DNA from: Bacteroidales bacterium
Lineage (GTDB): Bacteria > Bacteroidota > Bacteroidia > Bacteroidales > NBLH01
Assembly (NCBI GenBank): GCA_021647685.1
Contig: JAKIUH010000153.1
Location: 1 to 9,604 of the forward strand
DNA: 9,604 nucleotides
Direction of reading: 5' to 3'
Shown here: positions 5,276 to 9,604 of the stretch, one piece after another
Numbering within the stretch: position 1 is the stretch's first letter
How the letters are laid out: each line of letters opens with the position of its first letter
The notes under the pieces: generated by a model
What the model saw: the letters and a program-made list of their open reading frames with translations, nothing else
What the model was told of the DNA's origin: nothing
The model's database searches: none
Translations under genes and position numbers: made by a program

Positions 5276-7507
5276 TTATTTATTAATCTTTTGCGATAAT
5301 AATTCTTTTGCACGTAATCCTACATCGGCAGCTTTAACTTGATACTGGAAGTATTGTTCTGCCCACAGGAATGCATCTTTCCATTTTTCTTCTTTAGCAT
5401 ATTTTTCATATTTTTCTTTTGCTCCGGCAGCATAATTTAGTTGATCAACGGCATCTTCGACCAATGCAGCTACATACGGATACTTCTCATAATGGTTGTC
5501 TTTTAACCATTTTACTACTCCGTTAATAACATCGCCGGTTTGTTGGATAACAACGAGCTTGTCTTCGTAGTTCTTCTTATACTCTGCAAGTTGTTCAGGA
5601 GTAAGAGCAACATCTTCTTCGACACTGCCTTTATATCCTTTAGGTTTAACTAATAAAATACCTTCCATTTCAAGGTGTAGTGCGGAGCAGAACTCTGTAC
5701 AATAATACGGGAATACACCTGGACGGTCTGCAACAAAAGTTAAAGAAGCAGTTTTACCCGGTTCAAAACTACCATGTTTGCCATATGTATCAATTGTGAA
5801 GCCATGTGTTTCATCTTCTGCACGTTCAAGATTGGTTAAGTGGAAAGTAACAATATCTCCTTCATTAACTTCTACAATTTCAGGAGTAATGTGTGAACGA
5901 ATCATGGTACCGAAAATATGAACACGATTACCTTCACGTTCAATTTTTTCCGAGCCTGCAACAGTTCTAAATGGTGATAATTCACCGGTTCTTGAATTGG
6001 TACCCAAAGGATAGCGAATAATCGGCTTAATGGTAGTACGCAGTACAGAAACCGAACCATACATATTGCATTGTGGTAATGACATGGTATAAATATCTTT
6101 CATCTTATCAGATGAAATATCAACTAAATGTTGAAAACTGGGACGAACCGGTCCTACATTTGGAATATTGTCATACAAACCTTCTTTGTCAACTACTGTC
6201 AAATAGTTAGAGTGAGGATTTGCGGAGAGCCCTTGTGGAGTCATTAACTGTCCGGGCTTGAATGTTAAGCTTAATTCTTCCAATTTTTCTCCTTTATCAT
6301 AGTTCCATTTTACAATTTTTTTATCGTTAAATGCTGATGTGTAAGCAGTATTATCACGATAATCAAATGCTAAATCAACAACACCGCTACCAATTTTTAA
6401 AGAACTGTGCTGTATCGATTTTGCATCAATTAAAGGCAGGTTTCCATCGGCATTTCCTGCATAAGTTTTATTGTTCATTGCATCTTTTGCTTTAGCAAAA
6501 TCAAATACAAAACTTTCATCACCAACAGCAATAAAATATTTACCATCAGGGCTTACTTTTACTTTGGCAGCTCTGTTTGGTATTTCTACTAATGCTATAG
6601 CATTAGCTTTTAAAGCAGTTTCAAGTGATACTACATTAAATTCATTAATTCTTTTATCTGTACTGTTTTCAATGGCTTTGTAATTTACCATATAAACATA
6701 ATGTTTTCCTGCTTTTTCAGCTCCACCAACGACATATCCTTCTCCTGCATTTTTTCCGGCATCAAAATAATCTAAGGTATAGGGAGGAAGTTCTAAGGTG
6801 AAAGACTTTTCTTTAATTATTCTTCCGATGTGATGACCTTCTTGTTCTGCTTTAGGGTCTTCAAACTTCCAAAATGTAATCCCTGAATTAAATTTGCTGT
6901 TAAATTCGGTTTCAGGGTCGGCTGCATCATTTTCAAAAGGAGCTGGATACTGACTGGTTTGAATTACATATTCGGTATTTGGAGTAACAGCCACTCCAGG
7001 AAAGCAGTTTAGAAATAGAGGGTTAGTTGCTACTTGCTTTGTTTCAAAATCATCGAGTCCTAATAAAGCTACTCTTGAATTGGCGCCGTCAGAATAGAAC
7101 AGGTATCTACCATCGTAGGCTCCATTTTTTTCTGAAAGTGCAGGATAACGCATGTCACCATAGAGTTCAATTCGATTATCCAATGAACCTTTTTTTAGCA
7201 AAAGCGAACTTTCATCATCAAATCCATAACCTTGCCATGGTTCAGGTGAAAATACACCAACATATTTGTAAATACGCATTGAAGGAATACCGTAAACAAT
7301 CATAGTTCCAGAGTTTCCGGTTCCTACAAATGTGAAATACTCATCTCTGCCGCCACGTGGCATAAATGTTTTTACAGCGGCAAGAACATCTGCATCATTA
7401 AGTCCTCTTGCTTTTTTAACATCGTCAAGGGTTTGTTGTCCTGAAACAAATGCTAATAAAACCAAAACGAAACCTAATAAAAAAAAGCGATTTTTTGGTG
7501 AAATCAT
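5276..7507 (-). CDS. NosZ-like electron-entry subunit: intact CuA site, all CuZ histidines lost
   Basis: A 743-aa NosZ paralog with an ordinary Sec signal peptide (hydrophobic core FFLLGFVLVLLAF, cleavage near VSG/QQ). The propeller (about 35-505) is full-length and clearly homologous to the neighbour (shared SQYPAPF, PPYT, VGP...QHLVDIS), but each CuZ histidine position is changed: R120 and Y121 (GDMRYP), F169 (LNCFPG), A314, D378, Q420 (KPGQL) and Y483. The cupredoxin domain (about 515-622) keeps all CuA ligands: H568 (DETHGF) and YYCTEFCSALHLEM with C603, E605 (backbone), C607, H611 and M614. A helical charged tail of about 120 residues follows (624-743). It is the first gene of the nosZ pair, behind the predicted promoter at 7657-7686. 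Without CuZ it cannot be a complete N2O reductase; the likely job is to receive electrons and pass them to the CuZ of the 796-aa protein. An independent role as a CuA electron carrier or copper store is the alternative. Confidence 0.93.
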   Translation of the reverse strand: MISPKNRFFLLGFVLVLLAFVSGQQTLDDVKKARGLNDADVLAAVKTFMPRGGRDEYFTFVGTGNSGTMIVYGIPSMRIYKYVGVFSPEPWQGYGFDDESSLLLKKGSLDNRIELYGDMRYPALSEKNGAYDGRYLFYSDGANSRVALLGLDDFETKQVATNPLFLNCFPGVAVTPNTEYVIQTSQYPAPFENDAADPETEFNSKFNSGITFWKFEDPKAEQEGHHIGRIIKEKSFTLELPPYTLDYFDAGKNAGEGYVVGGAEKAGKHYVYMVNYKAIENSTDKRINEFNVVSLETALKANAIALVEIPNRAAKVKVSPDGKYFIAVGDESFVFDFAKAKDAMNNKTYAGNADGNLPLIDAKSIQHSSLKIGSGVVDLAFDYRDNTAYTSAFNDKKIVKWNYDKGEKLEELSLTFKPGQLMTPQGLSANPHSNYLTVVDKEGLYDNIPNVGPVRPSFQHLVDISSDKMKDIYTMSLPQCNMYGSVSVLRTTIKPIIRYPLGTNSRTGELSPFRTVAGSEKIEREGNRVHIFGTMIRSHITPEIVEVNEGDIVTFHLTNLERAEDETHGFTIDTYGKHGSFEPGKTASLTFVADRPGVFPYYCTEFCSALHLEMEGILLVKPKGYKGSVEEDVALTPEQLAEYKKNYEDKLVVIQQTGDVINGVVKWLKDNHYEKYPYVAALVEDAVDQLNYAAGAKEKYEKYAKEEKWKDAFLWAEQYFQYQVKAADVGLRAKELLSQKINK

Positions 7508-7607
7508 AATTAATTATTTAATAGGTTAATAATAAGAAAAATAAATAATAACTTATATAGATATTTATATAAGACAAAGCAAAACAATTCATTATGTGCC
7601 TTAAGGT

Positions 7608-7655
7608 ATAAAAGGATATTAATATCTTTTGTATTTTGTTATAATAAAAGGATAT
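7608..7655. repeat. 12-base direct repeat around the nosZ transcription start
   Basis: ATAAAAGGATAT occurs exactly at 7608-7619 and again at 7644-7655, 36 bases apart. The right copy abuts the predicted -7 element, and the left copy runs into the palindrome GATATTAATATC (7615-7626). Spacing near a multiple of a helical turn would let one regulator bind both on the same face. AT-rich chance repetition remains possible. Confidence 0.4.
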
Positions 7656-7656
7656 A

Positions 7657-7686
7657 CAAATATATAAAAATTTAAACACATGCAAA
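7657..7686 (-). promoter_or_regulatory. Bacteroidota-type promoter for the nosZ-like gene pair
   Basis: On the minus strand, TTTG (7686-7683) is followed after 18 bases by TATATTTG (7664-7657), fitting -33 TTTG / -7 TAnnTTTG. Transcription would begin near 7650, with a leader of about 143 bases before the ATG at 7507. Another TAnnTTTG match (TATCTTTG, 7690-7683) overlaps the -33 element but lacks a well-spaced upstream partner. Motif evidence only. Confidence 0.5.
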
Positions 7687-7691
7687 GATAT

Positions 7692-7704
7692 TTTGAAGCT
7701 CAAA
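7692..7704. promoter_or_regulatory. Possible activator site upstream of the nosZ promoter
   Basis: TTTGA-AGC-TCAAA is a perfect 5-base inverted repeat with a 3-base spacer, ending six bases upstream of the predicted -33 element and centred about 48 bases before the expected start. The half-site TTTGA resembles CRP/FNR-family half-sites, but the spacer is shorter than in the classical box, so the regulator is unknown. Confidence 0.25.
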
Positions 7705-7866
7705 GTTTAATGCAATGTACATGCTATATTTTTGTTCTATCAGTAAATCAAACAGATAATTTGTATTACATCTTATAAAATTAAGATTATAGGATAGAAA
7801 AAATGCTAAAAAACATAATAATTAAGGATATTGCGAATTATTTTTCATGGAAAAAATATTTGGACT

Positions 7867-7874
7867 TATCTTTG
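7867..7874 (+). promoter_or_regulatory. Possible -7 element for the GroES-like gene
   Basis: TATCTTTG matches TAnnTTTG and lies 25 bases before the ATG at 7900, giving a very short leader. The -33 position is only T-rich (ATTTTT), without a clear TTTG at normal spacing, so the call is weak. Confidence 0.3.
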
Positions 7875-7899
7875 CTGATATTTTCGCAAAAATACAATT

Positions 7900-8283
7900 A
7901 TGTCATTGATAATCTCTGAAAAAGATTTTGAAAAAGTTATTGTTGTAGGAGACAGGGTTTTGATAAAGCCGAAAACTTTTAGTGAGAAGACTAAATCGGG
8001 TTTATTTTTACCGCCGGGTGTTCATGAAAAAGAAAAACTGTATTCAGGCTATGTGGTAAAAGTAGGACCCGGTTATCCGATACCTGTAATTCAGGAATAT
8101 GATGAACCTTGGAAAGATAAATCGGATAATGTTAAATATGTACCTTTGCAACCCCAAGTTGGCGATTTAGCGGTTTATCTGCAAAATAGCGCACATGAAG
8201 TATTGTTTAATAACGAAAAATACCTAATTGTTCCTCATGCGGCTATTTTAATGCTGATTAGAGATGAAAGCCTTTTTGAATAA
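7900..8283 (+). CDS. Extended GroES-like (co-chaperone family) protein
   Basis: A 127-aa protein of the GroES/chaperonin-10 family, longer than the usual ~95 aa. The N-terminal half shows VGDRVLIKP, a mobile-loop-like SEKTKSGLFLPPG and GYVVKVGPGYPIP. A loop of about 25 residues (EYDEPWKDKSDNVKYVPLQ) separates this from the C-terminal GD.AVYL and EKYLIVPHAAILMLIRDE strands. Similar extended GroES-family proteins occur in many Bacteroidota beside a normal groES; whether they cap GroEL is not established. No groEL is adjacent, so this is unlikely to be the housekeeping GroES. It diverges from the nosZ pair across a 392-base gap and ends in a hairpin terminator, so it is probably a single-gene unit. 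A role in folding the reductase is only a neighbourhood guess. Confidence 0.88.
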   Translation: MSLIISEKDFEKVIVVGDRVLIKPKTFSEKTKSGLFLPPGVHEKEKLYSGYVVKVGPGYPIPVIQEYDEPWKDKSDNVKYVPLQPQVGDLAVYLQNSAHEVLFNNEKYLIVPHAAILMLIRDESLFE

Positions 8284-8285
8284 AA

Positions 8286-8312
8286 AAAAAAGGATTTATT
8301 CACTCCTTTTTT
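8286..8312. terminator. Shared bidirectional terminator between the GroES-like gene and the helicase fragment
   Basis: AAAAAAGGA (8286-8294) and TCCTTTTTT (8304-8312) pair perfectly around a nine-base loop. The T-run follows the stem on the plus strand, and the A-run gives U's on the minus strand, so it can serve both convergent genes. It starts three bases after the plus-strand stop (8283) and six bases past the minus-strand stop (8319). Confidence 0.75.
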
Positions 8313-8318
8313 ATAGAG

Positions 8319-9566
8319 TTATGTCAAGCATGATAGAATCATACCAAGCTTCGTTCTTCTTGTGTAAAACAAATCAAAAATTTTCATTGACTTAGAATTG
8401 AATTTTATGCCTATGTTTCCTGATTTATAATAGTAAGGAATTTCTTCTTTTTTTAGAAATTCTTCAATGTTTTTGAAAACAAACTTATTTCTTGCTAAGA
8501 CTGATATTTTATCGTAACTAATCTCGCCCTCAATGTCATTATGAAATTTAAGATTGGTAAGTTCTATAATTTTATTTAGAACAAATTCTGCTTCATTTAT
8601 TTCAGAATCAAAAGGTATGATTTCAAAAACACCGTCAATCACATAGTTTATTGCTTCAACTTCTAAGTTCATTAACACATTAGATGCATCAATTACAGAT
8701 TTTGATGAACGGTAGTTTTCATCAAGTGAAATTTCTTGAGCTTGAAAATCTTTTACAAAATCTTTTTGCATATATGTTGGTGTAGAGCCATTAAAACCAT
8801 AGATTGATTGATTTGGGTCGCCAACCATCATTATATTTTTTATGGTATCACCACATAACACCTTCAAAAGAAAATATTGAAGTTTATTTAAATCTTGACA
8901 TTCGTCAATGCAAACAAAAGAATATGCCTTACGATAAAGATTTGCTAAAGCTTCATTGTTGGTAAACAACTCGTATACAAGTCTAATAATGTCATCAAAA
9001 TCAATAGCATTATTAGATTTTAATATACCTTGATAAGTTTCAAAAAGATATTGATATTCTAAATTTTCAGAACTTTCTGCTAATTCTTCAGCGGAAATGA
9101 TATCTCTTTTTACTGTTGAAATGAATTGTAGTACATTGTACGTGTATGAATTTTTCTTCTTTGGCTCTAAATCATCATAAATTTCCTTAAAAAATGGGAC
9201 CGATTTAATTGCCTGTTTAATTAATTCTAATCTATCAGAATCGTCTTCAAAAATATGAGGCATTTTATTGTAACCTAAAAGTTTGAATCTTAATTCAAGT
9301 ATTGATTGACAAAAGCTATGAAAAGTACCAACAAATACATTTTTATTTATTGACTCTGAACCTCCTAACCTTTCTCTAATCTCACTAGCAGCTTTATTCG
9401 TAAATGTAATTGCTAATATTTTGCCATCTTCAGAATCTGATAATCGTTTTATTCTTTCTGTTAAAACTCTCGTTTTTCCACTACCTGCACTTGCTAAAAC
9501 CAAATATGCTCCTTGGTTTAAGTTCACGATGCTTTCTTGTTTTTGTGATAATTTAATCTTAGTCAT
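8319..9566 (-). CDS. UvrD/Rep-family DNA helicase, C-terminally truncated (probable pseudogene)
   Basis: A 415-aa N-terminal part of a superfamily 1A helicase; complete members are about 600-750 aa. Visible motifs: Q-type start LSQKQESIV (6-14), Walker A ASAGSGKT (25-32), Ia ITFTNKAASEIRERL (53-67), GTFHSFC (80-86), DFDDII (189-194), Walker B DECQD (221-225), III GDPNQSIYGFNG (249-260) and IV DENYRSS (282-288). Motifs V and VI, needed to complete the ATPase site, are absent. After MKIFDLF (to residue 400) the frame runs into YTRRTKLGM and stops at 8319. One extra T in the T-run at 8369-8366 would give FDLFLHKKNEAWYDS and a stop at 8311, a more natural reading but still far short. So there is likely a frameshift plus loss of the 3' half. 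It ends head-on against the GroES-like gene and is unrelated to the nos genes. The start at 9566 is preceded by AT-rich DNA cut by the window edge. Confidence 0.85.
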   Translation of the reverse strand: MTKIKLSQKQESIVNLNQGAYLVLASAGSGKTRVLTERIKRLSDSEDGKILAITFTNKAASEIRERLGGSESINKNVFVGTFHSFCQSILELRFKLLGYNKMPHIFEDDSDRLELIKQAIKSVPFFKEIYDDLEPKKKNSYTYNVLQFISTVKRDIISAEELAESSENLEYQYLFETYQGILKSNNAIDFDDIIRLVYELFTNNEALANLYRKAYSFVCIDECQDLNKLQYFLLKVLCGDTIKNIMMVGDPNQSIYGFNGSTPTYMQKDFVKDFQAQEISLDENYRSSKSVIDASNVLMNLEVEAINYVIDGVFEIIPFDSEINEAEFVLNKIIELTNLKFHNDIEGEISYDKISVLARNKFVFKNIEEFLKKEEIPYYYKSGNIGIKFNSKSMKIFDLFYTRRTKLGMILSCLT

Positions 9567-9604
9567 TGATTAATGGGTTTAATATTAAATTAACTTTTTC
9601 AAAT

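Larger units (their letters stand above)
7508..7899. other. Divergent intergenic control region between the nosZ pair and the GroES-like gene
   Basis: This 392-base, very AT-rich stretch holds no convincing gene. It contains a TTTG / TATATTTG promoter for the nosZ pair (7657-7686), a weaker TATCTTTG element for the plus-strand gene (7867-7874), a 12-base direct repeat (7608-7619 and 7644-7655), the 12-base palindrome GATATTAATATC (7615-7626) and a TTTGA-N3-TCAAA inverted repeat (7692-7704). A classical FNR box (TTGAT-N4-ATCAA) was not found by eye. Confidence 0.6.

Noticed and set aside
7027..7305. Plus-strand 92-aa frame
   Set aside because: It is antisense to the NosZ propeller and shows no family features.
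2836..7507. The two NosZ-like genes as one enzyme split by a frameshift or stop
   Set aside because: Each has its own signal peptide, full propeller and full cupredoxin domain, so they are paralogs rather than halves of one gene.
7518..7703. Minus-strand 61-aa frame (Tyr/Phe/Ile/Leu-rich) upstream of the nosZ pair
   Set aside because: It covers the predicted promoter, direct repeats and palindrome in very AT-rich DNA; the composition is what random AT-rich sequence encodes.
7508..7899. Classical FNR/CRP box (TTGAT-N4-ATCAA)
   Set aside because: Half-sites occur, but none have correct spacing; only the short-spacer TTTGA-N3-TCAAA repeat was retained, at low confidence.
1..9604. tRNA, rRNA, CRISPR array or insertion sequence
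   Set aside because: No cloverleaf-like, rRNA-like, regularly spaced repeat or transposase-like sequence was recognised by eye.

Overview
The window looks like chromosomal DNA of a Bacteroidota (Bacteroidetes) bacterium. The DNA is AT-rich, starts sit in A-rich context with no clear Shine-Dalgarno, and candidate promoters fit the TTTG / TAnnTTTG pattern of that phylum. It also carries a Sec-type (clade II-like) nitrous oxide reductase cluster and an extended GroES-like protein of a kind common in Bacteroidota. No tRNA, rRNA, CRISPR array or insertion sequence was recognised.

Layout, following transcription of the minus strand from right to left. A truncated UvrD/Rep-type helicase (9566-8319) faces a plus-strand GroES-like gene (7900-8283), with one shared hairpin terminator between their 3' ends. 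A 392-base divergent control region (7508-7899) follows. Next come two adjacent, full-length NosZ paralogs: 7507-5276 (743 aa) and 5226-2836 (796 aa), 49 bases apart. A strong hairpin follows the second one, then a good consensus promoter, a cytochrome c5-like lipoprotein (2566-2177), a four-helix membrane protein (2034-1237), and nosD (1219 to the left edge, lacking only its last residues). The other maturation genes (nosF, nosY, nosL) would be expected to the left of the window.

The main discovery is that the two NosZ paralogs are degenerate in opposite ways. The 743-aa protein keeps every CuA ligand (H568, C603, E605 backbone, C607, H611, M614), but all seven CuZ histidines are replaced (R120, Y121, F169, A314, D378, Q420, Y483). 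The 796-aa protein keeps all seven CuZ histidines (141, 142, 190, 355, 422, 464, 526), but the five CuA side-chain ligands are replaced (Y611, L646, H650, N654, L657). It also gains a C-terminal c-type heme domain. In known NosZ homodimers, the CuA of one subunit donates electrons to the CuZ of the other. The pair here therefore looks like a nitrous oxide reductase divided into an electron-entry subunit and a catalytic subunit, acting as an obligate heterodimer. The ligand pattern is read directly from the sequence; the heterodimer is inference, and I know of no described NosZ of this form.

Proposed working: the catalytic subunit has a lipoprotein signal and would tether the complex to a membrane, while the CuA subunit has an ordinary Sec signal. 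The c5-like lipoprotein and the fused heme domain would bring electrons to CuA, and from there across the subunit interface to CuZ, where N2O is reduced to N2. NosD and the membrane protein would serve assembly or electron supply.
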